DNA of 64,000 bases from Streptoverticillium olivoreticuli subsp. olivoreticuli (GCF_003391135.1 NZ_CP031455.1:6680001-6744000), one strand, 5' to 3'. Numbered from the stretch's first letter, positions 7,418-17,714 are shown. The notes: generated from the letters alone by a model not told the origin. Translations and numbers: made by a program.

Positions 7418-8415
7418 CGCGCTGCGCCGTCTTCGGCACCGGATCCTGGGGCACCGCCTTCGCGATGATCCTCGCCGACGCGGGCTGCGAGGTGATGATG
7501 TGGGGCCGCCGGGAGTCCCTGGTGGCCGAGATCAACACCACCCGCACCAACCCCGACTACCTCCCGGGCACCGAGCTCCCCGCCGCCGTGCGGGCCACCA
7601 CCGACCCCGCCGAGGCAGCCGCCGGCGCGGACTTCACCGTCCTCGCCGTGCCCTCGCAGACCCTGCGCGGCAACCTCACCGAGTGGGCGCCCCTGCTGGC
7701 CGCCGACACCGTCCTCGTCTCCCTGATGAAGGGCGTCGAACTGGGCACCGCCAAGCGGATGAGCGAGGTCGTCGAGGAGGTCGCCAAGGTCTCCGCGGAC
7801 CGCGTCGCCGTCCTCACCGGCCCCAACCTCGCCAAGGAGATCGCCGCCAGGCAGCCCGCCGCGGCCGTCGTCGCCTGCCGGGACGAGGCCGTGGCCAAGC
7901 GGCTCCAGACGGCCTGCCACACCCCGTACTTCCGCCCCTACACCAACACCGACGTCGTCGGCTGCGAACTGGGCGGCGCCGTCAAGAACGTCATCGCGCT
8001 CGCCGTGGGCATCGCCGACGGCATGGGCCTCGGCGACAACGCCAAGGCGTCGCTCATCACCCGCGGTCTGGCCGAGACGACCCGGCTCGGCCTCGCCATG
8101 GGCGCCGACGCGCACACCTTCGCCGGTCTCGCCGGGATGGGCGACCTCGTGGCCACCTGCTCCTCGCCGCTCTCCCGCAACCACACCTTCGGCACCAACC
8201 TCGGCCGCGGCATGACCCTCGCCGAGACCATCGCCGTCACCAGCCAGACCGCCGAGGGCGTCAAGTCCTGTGAGTCCGTGCTGGATCTGGCACGCAGGCA
8301 CGATGTCGACATGCCGATCACGGAGACCGTCGTGGAGATCGTCCACGAGGGGAAGCCGCCGCTGGTGGCCCTCAAGGAGCTGATGTCGCGCAGCGCCAAG
8401 CCCGAGCGGCACTGA
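7414..8415 (+). CDS. gpsA: Glycerol-3-phosphate dehydrogenase [NAD(P)+]
   Basis: GpsA, 333 residues, reduces dihydroxyacetone phosphate to sn-glycerol-3-phosphate for phospholipid synthesis. The Rossmann motif GTGSWGTAFA (~8-17) and the catalytic Lys191 in GGAVKNVIALAVG are present. The start GTG overlaps the plsC stop by 4 nt, indicating coupling. Length is normal for the family. The ddl gene follows after a 34-nt gap that appears to hold its own -10. Confidence 0.96.
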   Translation: MTRCAVFGTGSWGTAFAMILADAGCEVMMWGRRESLVAEINTTRTNPDYLPGTELPAAVRATTDPAEAAAGADFTVLAVPSQTLRGNLTEWAPLLAADTVLVSLMKGVELGTAKRMSEVVEEVAKVSADRVAVLTGPNLAKEIAARQPAAAVVACRDEAVAKRLQTACHTPYFRPYTNTDVVGCELGGAVKNVIALAVGIADGMGLGDNAKASLITRGLAETTRLGLAMGADAHTFAGLAGMGDLVATCSSPLSRNHTFGTNLGRGMTLAETIAVTSQTAEGVKSCESVLDLARRHDVDMPITETVVEIVHEGKPPLVALKELMSRSAKPERH

Positions 8416-8434
8416 CTCACCCCGTACCACCAGG

Positions 8435-8440
8435 TAGTCT
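8435..8440 (+). promoter_or_regulatory. Candidate ddl -10 (TAGTCT)
   Basis: TAGTCT ends 9 nt before the ddl ATG at 8450, and no ribosome binding site lies between, pointing to a near-leaderless transcript separate from gpsA. Confidence 0.45.
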
Positions 8441-8449
8441 CGTCGCGAT

Positions 8450-9600
<1,151 letters not shown>

Positions 9601-9604
<4 letters not shown>

Positions 9605-10107
9605 TCGACGTAACCGAAGGGGATCGTCTTCTTGACGGCGTCGGCGAGATCGGTGAGCGCACCGAGATCGCCGGCGTCACCGGCGACCTTCTTCGGCAGC
9701 GTCACCTCCACCCACACCTCCCGGTGCACGGTGGTGCAGCGGATGCTGCCGTCCGACTGCAGCTCGGGCAGCCACTCCACACCGTCGGCCTCCACCGAGC
9801 CGGTGGAGGGCGCGTACGTCTTGGAGCCTTCCCGGATGATCTCGGGGCGCAGCACCCCGCAGCGCAGCGCGATCGCGGGGTCGCCCCAGACAGCGGTGAA
9901 GTCCGAGACGGGATCGGCCTTGCGCCGTTCCATCCCGCCCACGGACTCCGGGAGCGCCTTGTGCAGTGCCCGGCAGGGCCCGACCGCCCGCGCCGGCGGC
10001 GTGGGAACCGCCGGGCCCGCCGTGTCGTTGCCCGAAGAACAGCCGACGGCTGCGAACAGCACGACGACAGCGGGCGGACCGAGCGACCGGCGGAGCGAAA
10101 ACTTCAC
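9601..10107 (-). CDS. DUF3515 family lipoprotein
   Basis: A 168-residue protein with a lipoprotein signal: basic start MKFSLRRSLG, hydrophobic core PPAVVVLFAAVG and lipobox-like VGCSS with Cys at ~23. The mature part (LHKALPESVGGMERR, AVWGDPAIALRCG) matches the actinobacterial DUF3515 family of unknown function. It is probably anchored to the outer face of the membrane. The start GTG at 10107 has TATGCT 6 nt upstream and no ribosome site, so it looks leaderless. The shared CTAG with ddl gives fully abutting convergent genes. Confidence 0.88.
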
Positions 10108-10113
10108 CGGCCG

Positions 10114-10119
10114 AGCATA
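10114..10119 (-). promoter_or_regulatory. Candidate -10 (TATGCT), leaderless start
   Basis: Minus-strand TATGCT ends 6 nt before the GTG at 10107 of the DUF3515 lipoprotein. Confidence 0.45.
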
Positions 10120-10127
10120 CGGGGGAC

Positions 10128-10361
10128 CTACAGATGAACGACCGGGCAGGTCAGTGTGCGGGTGATGCCGTCCACCTGCTGGACCTTCGCGACCACCATC
10201 CGGCCGAGCTCGTCGACCGTGTCGGCCTGGGCGCGGACGATCACGTCGTACGGACCGGTCACGTCCTCGGCCTGGATCACCCCCGTGATCTTTGCGATGA
10301 CTTCGGCCACGGTCGACGCTTTGCCGACCTCGGTCTGGATCAGGATGTACGCCTGTACCAC
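10128..10361 (-). CDS. Stand-alone Lrp/AsnC ligand-binding (RAM) domain protein
   Basis: A 77-residue protein (MVQAYILIQTEVGKASTVAEVIAKI...) equal to the effector/oligomerisation half of Lrp/AsnC regulators, with no DNA-binding helix-turn-helix. Such single-domain proteins may bind amino acids or tune full-length Lrp proteins by mixed oligomers; the role here is unknown. The start GTG 10361 has GGAGG 4 nt upstream. It is divergent from thiL. Confidence 0.88.
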   Translation of the reverse strand: MVQAYILIQTEVGKASTVAEVIAKITGVIQAEDVTGPYDVIVRAQADTVDELGRMVVAKVQQVDGITRTLTCPVVHL

Positions 10362-10498
10362 GGAACCTCCAGGGCGGCTACGAGGATCATGTGGGGAGAA
10401 GAGACGCCACGGTACCGCGTCGCCGTACGGCGCGGGGAGACCCGCGCTGACTGCGCGGCGCGGCGAATGTCACAACCGATACTCCTAGGAGGAGCTCA

Positions 10499-11470
10499 GT
10501 GAAAGGCACCGTGGGCGAGTTGGGGGAGTTCGGGCTCATCAGAGAGCTTACTTCCCGGCTCACCACCACCCCGGCGGTCCGGCTCGGGCCGGGTGACGAC
10601 GCCGCGGTGGTCGCTGCGCCCGACCGGAGGGTCGTGGCCAGTACGGACGTGCTCCTGGAAGGGCGGCACTTCCGTCGCGACTGGTCCACGGCGTACGACG
10701 TCGGCCGCAAGGCGGCCGCGCAGAACCTCGCCGACATCGCCGCCATGGGCGCGGTCCCCACCGCCGTCCTGCTCGGCCTCGTCGTGCCCGCCGAACTCCC
10801 CGCCACCTGGCCGACCGAGCTGATGGACGGCATCCGCGACGAGTGCCAGGTCGCGGGCGCCGCCGTGGTCGGCGGCGACGTGGTGCGCGGCGACACCATC
10901 ACCGTGGCCATCACGGCCCTGGGCGACCTGCGCAACCACGAGCCGGTCACCCGCTCCGGCGCCCAGCCGGGCGACGTCGTCGCGGTCACCGGCTGGCTCG
11001 GCTGGTCCGCCGCCGGACTCGCGGTGCTCGTCCGCGGCTTCCGCTCGCCCCGCGCCTTCGTCGAGGCCCACCGGCGCCCGGAGCCGCCGTACCACGCGGG
11101 CCCCGCCGCCGCCGGGCTCGGCGCCACGGCGATGACCGACGTCAGCGACGGTCTCATCGCCGACCTCGGGCACATCGCCGAGGCCAGCAAGGTCCGCATC
11201 GACCTGCGGACCGCGGCGATCGACGTCCCCACCCAGATGTCCGACATCGGGCAGGCCGTCGGCGTCGACCCCCTGCAGTGGGTGCTCACCGGGGGAGAGG
11301 ACCACGCGATCGTGGCCACCTTCCCGCCGGACGTGAAGCTCCCGGCCCGCTGGAAGGTCATCGGCGAGGTCGTCAGCCCCTCCGCGCTCCCGCAGGTCAC
11401 CGTCGACGGCGCCCCCTGGGACAAGGCCGGCGGCTGGGACCACTTCGGGGACGCCGAACCCGACGAGTAG
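10499..11470 (+). CDS. thiL: Thiamine-monophosphate kinase
   Basis: ThiL (323 aa) phosphorylates thiamine monophosphate to the active cofactor thiamine diphosphate. Family signs are GELGEFGLI near the start, GPGDDAAVV (~29-37), the Mg/ATP-binding VASTDVLLEGRHF and AAQNLADIAAMGA, and TDVSDGLIADL. The start GTG 10499 follows a strong AGGAGGAG site. thiD follows 10 nt after the stop. No TPP riboswitch is evident upstream. Confidence 0.95.
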   Translation: MKGTVGELGEFGLIRELTSRLTTTPAVRLGPGDDAAVVAAPDRRVVASTDVLLEGRHFRRDWSTAYDVGRKAAAQNLADIAAMGAVPTAVLLGLVVPAELPATWPTELMDGIRDECQVAGAAVVGGDVVRGDTITVAITALGDLRNHEPVTRSGAQPGDVVAVTGWLGWSAAGLAVLVRGFRSPRAFVEAHRRPEPPYHAGPAAAGLGATAMTDVSDGLIADLGHIAEASKVRIDLRTAAIDVPTQMSDIGQAVGVDPLQWVLTGGEDHAIVATFPPDVKLPARWKVIGEVVSPSALPQVTVDGAPWDKAGGWDHFGDAEPDE

Positions 11471-11473
11471 ATT
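11468..11473 (+). promoter_or_regulatory. Candidate thiD -10 (TAGATT) overlapping the thiL stop
   Basis: TAGATT begins with the thiL stop codon and ends 7 nt before the thiD ATG at 11481, so thiD may have its own leaderless transcript besides read-through from thiL. Confidence 0.45.
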
Positions 11474-11480
11474 CGGCGGC

Positions 11481-12275
11481 ATGCCGATACCTCCACGCGT
11501 GCTGACCGTCGCCGGATCCGACTCCGGCGGCGGTGCGGGCATCCAGGCCGACCTCAAGACGATGCTCGCCCTCGGCGTGCACGGCATGAGCGTGCTCACC
11601 GCCGTCACCGCGCAGAACTCCCGCGGGGTGCAGGGCGCCTGGCAGCTGCCCGCCGACGCGGTGCGCGCCCAGTTCCGCAGCGTCGTCGACGACATCGGTG
11701 TCCAGGCCGTCAAGACGGGCATGCTCGCCTCGGCCGAACTCGTGGAGACCGTGGCGGAACTCCTCACCGGCCTCGCCGCCCCCGTGGTCGTCGACCCGGT
11801 GGGCATCTCCAAGCACGGCGACCCCCTGCTCGCCGCCTCCGCGCTCGAATCGCTGCGCACGAAGCTGCTGCCCGTGGCGACCGTCGCGACCCCCAACCTC
11901 GACGAGGTCGCCTGGCTCACGGGCGTACGGGTCACCACGGAGGCCGACATGCGCAGGGCCGCCGACGCGGTGCTCTCCTTCGGGCCGGCGTGGGCGCTCG
12001 TCAAGGGCGGCCACCTGGACGGCGCCGAGGCCGTCGACCTCCTGACCGACGGCACCGAGGAGCACTGGCTGCGCGCCCCCCGCCACGACAACCGCCACAC
12101 GCACGGCACCGGCTGCACCCTCGCCAGCGCCATCGCCGCGGAACTGGCGAAGGGGAGCGGGGTGCCGGAGGCCGTCACGGCGGCCAAGGACTATGTCACC
12201 GGGGCCATCGCCGCGGGCTTCGCGCTGGGCGGCGGGATCGGGCCCGTGGACCACGGGTGGCGTTTCAGGGGATGA
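11481..12275 (+). CDS. thiD: Hydroxymethylpyrimidine/phosphomethylpyrimidine kinase
   Basis: A 264-residue ribokinase-fold enzyme that phosphorylates HMP and HMP-P in the pyrimidine branch of thiamine synthesis. Typical are GSDSGGGAGIQADLKT (~12-27), the TPNLDEVAWL segment and the anion hole HTHGTGCTLASAIAAELA. Together with thiL it supplies thiamine diphosphate. No ribosome site precedes the ATG; a -10-like hexamer lies in the short gap. Confidence 0.95.
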   Translation: MPIPPRVLTVAGSDSGGGAGIQADLKTMLALGVHGMSVLTAVTAQNSRGVQGAWQLPADAVRAQFRSVVDDIGVQAVKTGMLASAELVETVAELLTGLAAPVVVDPVGISKHGDPLLAASALESLRTKLLPVATVATPNLDEVAWLTGVRVTTEADMRRAADAVLSFGPAWALVKGGHLDGAEAVDLLTDGTEEHWLRAPRHDNRHTHGTGCTLASAIAAELAKGSGVPEAVTAAKDYVTGAIAAGFALGGGIGPVDHGWRFRG

Positions 12276-12365
12276 CGGAACGCGGGGCGCTCGAAGGGGC
12301 GCCCCGGAATCCGCCCTGCATGCTTCCGCCGGGAGTGCTTCAGAGCATGCTTCCGGGCATGCGAA

Positions 12366-12394
12366 AAACCGGCCCACCCAAAGGTGGACCGGTG
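12366..12394 (-). terminator. rpmB terminator (also usable by thiD)
   Basis: An 11-bp stem with one mismatch (12368-12378 with 12383-12393). Read on the minus strand it is followed by TTTTT, the expected layout for the rpmB transcript. Confidence 0.75.
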
Positions 12395-12421
12395 TCCGCT
12401 TGCGCGGGAAAGATCACTCGC

Positions 12422-12607
12422 TTAGCGCGAGACCTTGCCGGCCTTGATGCACGAGGTGCAGGCGTTGATCCGCTTCGGCGTGCGCCCGATCACTGCGCGC
12501 ACCCGCTGGATGTTGGGGTTCCAACGACGGGGGGTACGGCGGTGCGAGTGCGAAATAGCGTTGCCGAAGCCCGGCCCCTTGCCGCAGACGTCGCAGTTGG
12601 CAGCCAC
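12422..12607 (-). CDS. rpmB: 50S ribosomal protein L28 (zinc-binding type)
   Basis: L28 of 61 residues (MAANCDVCGKGPGFGNAISHSHRRTPRRWNPN...). It keeps both Cys pairs, CDVC at 5-8 and CTSC at 50-53, so it is the zinc-containing (C+) form; Streptomyces usually carry a second, Cys-free form elsewhere under Zur control. The start GTG 12607 has GGAG 6 nt upstream. It is transcribed divergently from the DAK2/recG genes. Confidence 0.97.
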   Translation of the reverse strand: MAANCDVCGKGPGFGNAISHSHRRTPRRWNPNIQRVRAVIGRTPKRINACTSCIKAGKVSR

Positions 12608-12935
12608 GGGTTACTCCAAAGACGGGTCATCCCCACTTGCGCAGGAACAACAGGCACGTACGGTGAATCCCTGCGTGCCGAAATCTCAGTGACCGGCAGT
12701 ATCAGGGGATGTTCCTGATTTTCATCAGGCAACCGGAGCAGCATACATCGGCTGCTCCCGTACAACGAAACTACCATGACCGCCCCGGACGGTCCGGGCC
12801 GCTCCCGCCAGGCGCTCCGCCGCCTGTCAGGGCCCTGTGGACACACGGTCCCACCGGCTGCCCGCCCCCGCCGCCGCGGGACTACGCTGCCGAATCACTG
12901 CCACACCGCCCCCAGGAGTCCGAGGAGGACACGAG
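12608..12935. promoter_or_regulatory. Divergent rpmB / DAK2-gene intergenic region
   Basis: A 328-nt stretch with no credible gene. It must hold the rpmB promoter. The AT-richer part at 12705-12780 contains the perfect dyad CCTGAT-TTTC-ATCAGG (12714-12729). The overlapping minus-strand 15-mer (12710-12724) matches 11 of 15 positions of a Zur-like box, TGAAAATCATTTTCA (recalled consensus). The match is mainly in one half, so a regulatory role is uncertain. Confidence 0.35.
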
Positions 12936-14645
12936 GTGCCGCACATTCCCCCAGACTCCGTCCGGGGGTGCCCCCATCCCGCCACTGTGGTGCGCACCTG
13001 GTGCGCTCTGGCCCTCGACGCGCTCGGGCGGGCTCGCGAGGAGATCGACGCGATCAACGTCTATCCGGTCGCGGACGGCGACACCGGCACCAACCTCTAC
13101 CTGACCGTCGAGTCCGCGGCCCGTGCCGTCGAGGCGGTCTTCGACGGCCACGCCACGGCGGGCCCCGCCTCCCCGGCCCCCCTCCCCGGCCTCCCCGACG
13201 CCGTACGGGCCATGGCCCACGGCGCCCTCATAGGCGCGCGCGGCAACTCCGGCACGATCCTGGCCCAGCTCCTGCGCGGCATGGCGGAGGTCCTGGCGGC
13301 CCAGGAGCGGCCCGGCGGCCCCGACGGCGGGGAACTGCTGCGCAGGGCGCTGCGGCGGGCCGTGGAGTCCGCGTACGAGGGAGTGGCCCGGCCCGTCGAG
13401 GGCACGGTGCTCACGGTCGCCACGGCCGCGGCGAAGGCGGCGTCGGACGCGCCCGGCGGTGCCCCGGAAGTGGCCCGCGCCGCGGACGAGGCGGCCCGCA
13501 CCGCCCTCGCGCTCACCCCCGGCCAGCTGGACGTGCTCGGCAGGGCGGGCGTCGTCGACGCGGGCGGCCTCGGCCTGGTGGAGGTCCTGGGCGCGCTGTC
13601 CCGCGCGCTGTCCGGGGAGACGGCGGCACCCGAGGCCGCGCGGGAGCGGAGACACCGGGCCGCGCGGCAGGGGACCGAGGGCGTCGAGCCGCGCCCGCAG
13701 GCCGGCTGCCCCCCGGAGACCGGCGGCCGCACCGCGCCCGCCTTCGAGGTGATCTACCTCCTGGAGGCCGACGACACCGCGGTGGCCCGCCTGCGGACCC
13801 GGCTCGACGCGCTCGGCGACTCGCTCGTCGTCGTCGGCGGCGACGGCCTGTGGAACGTCCACGTGCACGTGGACGACGCCGGGGCGGCCGTCGAGGCCGG
13901 CATCGACGCGGGGCGCCCGCACCGCGTCCGCATCACCCACTTCGGATCCGCCGGCGAGCCCGCGGCCCGGACGCGCGAGCCCGCGCAGCGGGCCGTGGTC
14001 ACCGTCGTGCCCGGCGAGGGGCTGGCCGGCCTGTGCGCGGAGGCCGGGGCCACCGTCGTGCCCGCCGGGCCGGGCGAACCGCCCGCCAGCGGCGAGCTGG
14101 TCGCGGCCATCCGGCGCGCGCACGCGCGCGAGGTGGTGCTCCTGCCCAACGACCCCGAACTGCGGCACACCGCGGCGGCGGCCGCCGAACAGGCCCGCGC
14201 CGAAGGCGTACGCGTCGCCCTCGTCCCGACCCGCTCCGCGGTCCAGGGCATCGCCGCGCTCGCCGTCCACGAGCCGGGCCGCCGCTTCGACGAGGACGTC
14301 GTCGCCATGACCGCCGCCGCGGGCGCCACCCGCTACGCCGAACTGGCCGTCGCCGAACGGCAGTCCTGGACGATGGCGGGCGTCTGCCAGGCCGGGGACG
14401 TGCTCGGCCTCATCGACGGCGACGTCGCCGTCATCGGCACGGAGCTCGCCGCCACCGCCGAGACCGTCCTCGACCGCATGCTCGCCGCGGGCGGCGAAAT
14501 GGTCACCCTGGTCCTCGGCGCGGGCGTCCCCGGCTCCGTCGCGGACCGCCTGGAACGCCACGTGCGCGACGGCCACCTGGCCGTCGACACCGTGGTCTAC
14601 CGCGGGGGCCAGCAGTCCGCACCGCTGCTCATCGGCGTCGAGTGA
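12936..14645 (+). CDS. DAK2-domain (YloV/FakA-like) phosphotransferase family protein
   Basis: A 569-residue protein. The N-terminal DAK2 domain carries INVYPVADGDTGTNL and GARGNSGTILAQLLRG, the nucleotide- and metal-binding loops shared with dihydroxyacetone kinase and fatty-acid kinase FakA. The C-terminal two thirds match the YloV family (GDGLWNVHVHVDD; late SWTMAGVCQAGDVLGLIDGDV). It may phosphorylate fatty acids with DegV-type partners; no DegV gene is nearby. I chose GTG 12936 with GAGGAGG 7 nt upstream; the frame remains open further up. Lying between rpmB and recG is the common actinobacterial arrangement. Confidence 0.88.
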   Translation: MPHIPPDSVRGCPHPATVVRTWCALALDALGRAREEIDAINVYPVADGDTGTNLYLTVESAARAVEAVFDGHATAGPASPAPLPGLPDAVRAMAHGALIGARGNSGTILAQLLRGMAEVLAAQERPGGPDGGELLRRALRRAVESAYEGVARPVEGTVLTVATAAAKAASDAPGGAPEVARAADEAARTALALTPGQLDVLGRAGVVDAGGLGLVEVLGALSRALSGETAAPEAARERRHRAARQGTEGVEPRPQAGCPPETGGRTAPAFEVIYLLEADDTAVARLRTRLDALGDSLVVVGGDGLWNVHVHVDDAGAAVEAGIDAGRPHRVRITHFGSAGEPAARTREPAQRAVVTVVPGEGLAGLCAEAGATVVPAGPGEPPASGELVAAIRRAHAREVVLLPNDPELRHTAAAAAEQARAEGVRVALVPTRSAVQGIAALAVHEPGRRFDEDVVAMTAAAGATRYAELAVAERQSWTMAGVCQAGDVLGLIDGDVAVIGTELAATAETVLDRMLAAGGEMVTLVLGAGVPGSVADRLERHVRDGHLAVDTVVYRGGQQSAPLLIGVE

Positions 14646-14727
14646 GGGCCGGCGCCCCGCCCCCCTTCCGCCGCGCACCCGCCGGGGAACGGGCGGGGAA
14701 CGCGGATTGTCAGTCGCATGGTGTGCA

Positions 14728-16971
14728 ATGGATCGCGTGCCCGCGCTAGACGAACCCCTGAAGAAGATCCTCGGCGGCAACACCGCGAAGGTGATGGCCG
14801 AGCACCTCGACCTGCACACGGTCGGCGACCTGCTGCACCACTACCCGCGCCGCTACGCCGAGCGCGGCGAGCTCACCCGGCTCGCCGACCTGCCGCTCGA
14901 CGAGCACGTCACCGTCGTCGCCCAGGTCGCCAAGGCCGCCATGAAGACCTTCAACCACGGCAAGGGCGTCCGCCTGGAGGTCGTGGTCACCGACGGCAGC
15001 GGCTCGCTGACCCTCGTCTTCTTCGGCCGGGGCGCCTACGCGCGGGAGAAGGAGCTGCTGCCCGGCCGACGCGGCATGTTCGCGGGCAAGGTCTCGCTCT
15101 TCCACCACACCCGCCAGCTCCTGCACCCCGACTACGAACTCCTCGACAAGGAGAGCGGAGCCGACGCCGCCGAGTCCTTCGCCGGGCGGCTCCTGCCGAT
15201 CTATCCGGCGTGCAAGCAGTTCCAGTCCTGGAAGCTCACCAAGGCCGTCGACACCCTGCTCGACCTCTTCGAGGCCGAGCGCTGGCAGGACATCGTCGAC
15301 CCCCTGCCCCCGGCGCTGCGCGACGGCCGGAGCCTCGCCGAGCTCGCGGACGCCTTCCGCAAGGTCCACCGGCCGCGCTCGAAGGCCGACATCGAGGACG
15401 CCAGGGCCCGGCTGAAGTGGGACGAGGCGTTCGTCCTCCAGGTCGCCCTCGCCCGCCGCCGGCACGCCGACTCCCAGCTGCCCGCCGTCGCCCGCAAGCC
15501 CGTGCCGGGCGGCCTCCTCGACGCCTTCGACGCGAAGCTCCCCTTCACCCTCACCGACGGCCAGCTCAAGGTCTCCGCGGAGATCTTCACCGACCTCGCC
15601 GCCGAACACCCCATGCACCGCCTCCTCCAGGGCGAGGTCGGCTCGGGAAAGACCATGGTCGCCCTGCGGGCCATGCTCGGCGTCGTCGACGCGGGCGGGC
15701 AGGCCGCCATGCTCGCGCCCACCGAGGTGCTCGCCCAGCAGCACCACCGGTCCATCACCGAGATGATGGGCGAGCTCGCCGAAGGGGGCATGCTCGGGGG
15801 CGCCGAGCAGGGCACCAAGGTGGTGCTCCTGACCGGCTCCATGGGCATGGCGGCCCGGCGGCAGGCGCTGCTGGACCTGGTCACCGGCGAGGCGGGCATC
15901 GTCATCGGCACCCACGCCCTGATCGAGGACAAGGTGCAGTTCCACGACCTCGGCCTGGTCGTCGTGGACGAGCAGCACCGCTTCGGCGTCGAGCAGCGCG
16001 ACGCCCTGCGCTCCAAGGGCAAGCAGCCGCCCCACCTGCTGGTGATGACCGCGACCCCGATCCCGCGCACCGTCGCCATGACCGTCTTCGGCGACCTGGA
16101 GACCTCGGTGCTCGACCAGCTCCCGGCCGGCCGCTCGCCCATCGCCACCCATGTGGTGCCCGCCAAGGACAAGCCGCACTTCCTGGCCCGCACCTGGGAG
16201 CGGGTGCGCGAGGAGGTCGAGGGCGGCCACCAGGCGTACGTGGTGTGCCCGCGCATCGGCGACGACATCGCGGACGAGGGGGACGGCCCCGGGCCCGCCA
16301 AGTCCCGCAAGAAGTCCGCCGAGGACGAGCCGTCCGCGGAGGACCTGGCCGAGAAGCGCCCGCCGCTCGCCGTCCTCGACATCGCCACGCAGCTCGGCGC
16401 GGGCCCCCTGCGCGGGCTGCGCGTGGAGGTGCTGCACGGCCGGATGCAACCGGAGGCGAAGGACGACGTCATGCGCCGCTTCGCCGCCGGGGAGGTCGAC
16501 GTGCTGGTCGCCACGACCGTCATCGAGGTCGGCGTGAACGTGCCCAACTCCACCGTCATGGTGATCATGGACGCGGACCGGTTCGGCGTCTCCCAGCTCC
16601 ACCAGCTGCGCGGCCGCGTGGGCCGCGGCTCGGCCCCCGGTCTGTGCCTGCTGGTCAGCGAGATGCCGGAGGCCGGTCCGGCGCGCGCCCGGCTGGCGGC
16701 GGTCGCCGCCACCCTGGACGGCTTCGAGCTGTCCCGCATCGACCTGGAGCAGCGCCGCGAGGGCGACGTCCTCGGCCAGGCGCAGTCCGGCGTCCGGTCG
16801 TCGCTGCGGATGCTCACGGTCATCGAGGACGAGGAGGTCATCGCGGCCGCCCGCGAGGAGGCCGCCGCGGTGGTCGCGGCGGATCCCGAGCTGGCGCACC
16901 TGCCCGAGCTGCGCACGGCGCTGGACGCCCTGCTCGACCGCGAACGCGAGCAGTATCTGGACAAGGGCTGA
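14728..16971 (+). CDS. recG: ATP-dependent DNA helicase RecG
   Basis: RecG (747 aa) remodels stalled forks and Holliday junctions. An N-terminal wedge/OB domain is followed by superfamily 2 motors: Walker A GEVGSGKT (302-309), DEQH (414-417), TATPIPRT, and the late SQLHQLRGRVGRGSAPG. An acidic/lysine insertion after the RecA-like domain 1 (around residues 520-545, DEGDGPGPAKSRKKSAEDE) is a lineage-specific loop. The start ATG 14728 is chosen by similarity (MDRVPALDEPLKK); an in-frame TTG at 14707 would add seven residues. rsmD follows. Confidence 0.96.
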   Translation: MDRVPALDEPLKKILGGNTAKVMAEHLDLHTVGDLLHHYPRRYAERGELTRLADLPLDEHVTVVAQVAKAAMKTFNHGKGVRLEVVVTDGSGSLTLVFFGRGAYAREKELLPGRRGMFAGKVSLFHHTRQLLHPDYELLDKESGADAAESFAGRLLPIYPACKQFQSWKLTKAVDTLLDLFEAERWQDIVDPLPPALRDGRSLAELADAFRKVHRPRSKADIEDARARLKWDEAFVLQVALARRRHADSQLPAVARKPVPGGLLDAFDAKLPFTLTDGQLKVSAEIFTDLAAEHPMHRLLQGEVGSGKTMVALRAMLGVVDAGGQAAMLAPTEVLAQQHHRSITEMMGELAEGGMLGGAEQGTKVVLLTGSMGMAARRQALLDLVTGEAGIVIGTHALIEDKVQFHDLGLVVVDEQHRFGVEQRDALRSKGKQPPHLLVMTATPIPRTVAMTVFGDLETSVLDQLPAGRSPIATHVVPAKDKPHFLARTWERVREEVEGGHQAYVVCPRIGDDIADEGDGPGPAKSRKKSAEDEPSAEDLAEKRPPLAVLDIATQLGAGPLRGLRVEVLHGRMQPEAKDDVMRRFAAGEVDVLVATTVIEVGVNVPNSTVMVIMDADRFGVSQLHQLRGRVGRGSAPGLCLLVSEMPEAGPARARLAAVAATLDGFELSRIDLEQRREGDVLGQAQSGVRSSLRMLTVIEDEEVIAAAREEAAAVVAADPELAHLPELRTALDALLDREREQYLDKG

Positions 16972-17085
16972 GCCCCGGTGCCCGGGTGCGCCGCGGGCCG
17001 GGGGAAAGCGCACCCGGCACGTTCTAGGCTGAGTGGACGGCGGGCCCACCGGCCCGCTCACCCACCGCGAAGGACCGAGGACCCC

Positions 17086-17688
17086 ATGACCCGCGTGATC
17101 GCCGGTACCGCCGGCGGACGCCGCCTGGCCGTGCCGCCCGGCACCGGCACCCGCCCGACCTCCGACCGGGCGCGCGAGGGCCTGTTCTCCACCTGGGAGT
17201 CGCTCTTCGGCCCCCTGGAGGGCGCCCGCGTGCTGGATCTGTACGGCGGCTCCGGGGCGGTCGGCCTGGAGGCCCTCTCGCGGGGCGCCGCGCACGTCCT
17301 GCTGGTGGAGGCCGACGCCCGCGCGGTCCGCACCATCCGGGACAACGTCCGCGCCGTCGGGCTGCCGGGCGCCGAGGTGCGGGCGGGCAAGGCCGAGCAG
17401 GTCGTCGCGGGACCGGCGCCCACCGGCCCGTACGACGTGGTCTTCCTCGACCCGCCCTACGCCGTCACCAATGATGATCTCCGCGAGATTCTCCTCACAC
17501 TCCGCGCCCAGGGCTGGCTTGCGGACGACGCGCTGGTCACCGTTGAGCGCAGCACCAGGGGCGGGGAGTTTCCCTGGCCGGACGGCTTCGAGCCACTGAG
17601 GGCCCGTCGCTACGGCGAGGGGACGCTTTGGTACGGTCGCGCCGCCTCGACGTGCGCGGAAGAGACGACCTCTCCCCGCGCGTCATGA
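17086..17688 (+). CDS. rsmD: 16S rRNA (guanine(966)-N(2))-methyltransferase
   Basis: RsmD (200 aa) is a class I SAM methyltransferase acting on 16S rRNA. It shows the N-terminal RVIAGTAGGRRL, SAM motif LDLYGGSGAVGLEALSRGA (~48-66) and catalytic motif IV DPPY. The ATG lies after AAGGACCGAGG. A -10-like TAGGCT at 17025-17030 may give its own transcript. The 3' end runs past the coaD initiation region, and pairing rsmD with coaD is the usual order in many bacteria. Confidence 0.94.
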   Translation: MTRVIAGTAGGRRLAVPPGTGTRPTSDRAREGLFSTWESLFGPLEGARVLDLYGGSGAVGLEALSRGAAHVLLVEADARAVRTIRDNVRAVGLPGAEVRAGKAEQVVAGPAPTGPYDVVFLDPPYAVTNDDLREILLTLRAQGWLADDALVTVERSTRGGEFPWPDGFEPLRARRYGEGTLWYGRAASTCAEETTSPRAS

Positions 17689-17714
17689 ATGGACCGGAGA
17701 GCGAGGAACCACAG

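Noticed and set aside
10362..10498. Possible TPP riboswitch before thiL
   Set aside because: The gap lacks the conserved THI-box segments; only a strong ribosome site is visible, and salvage/kinase genes are often not riboswitch-controlled.
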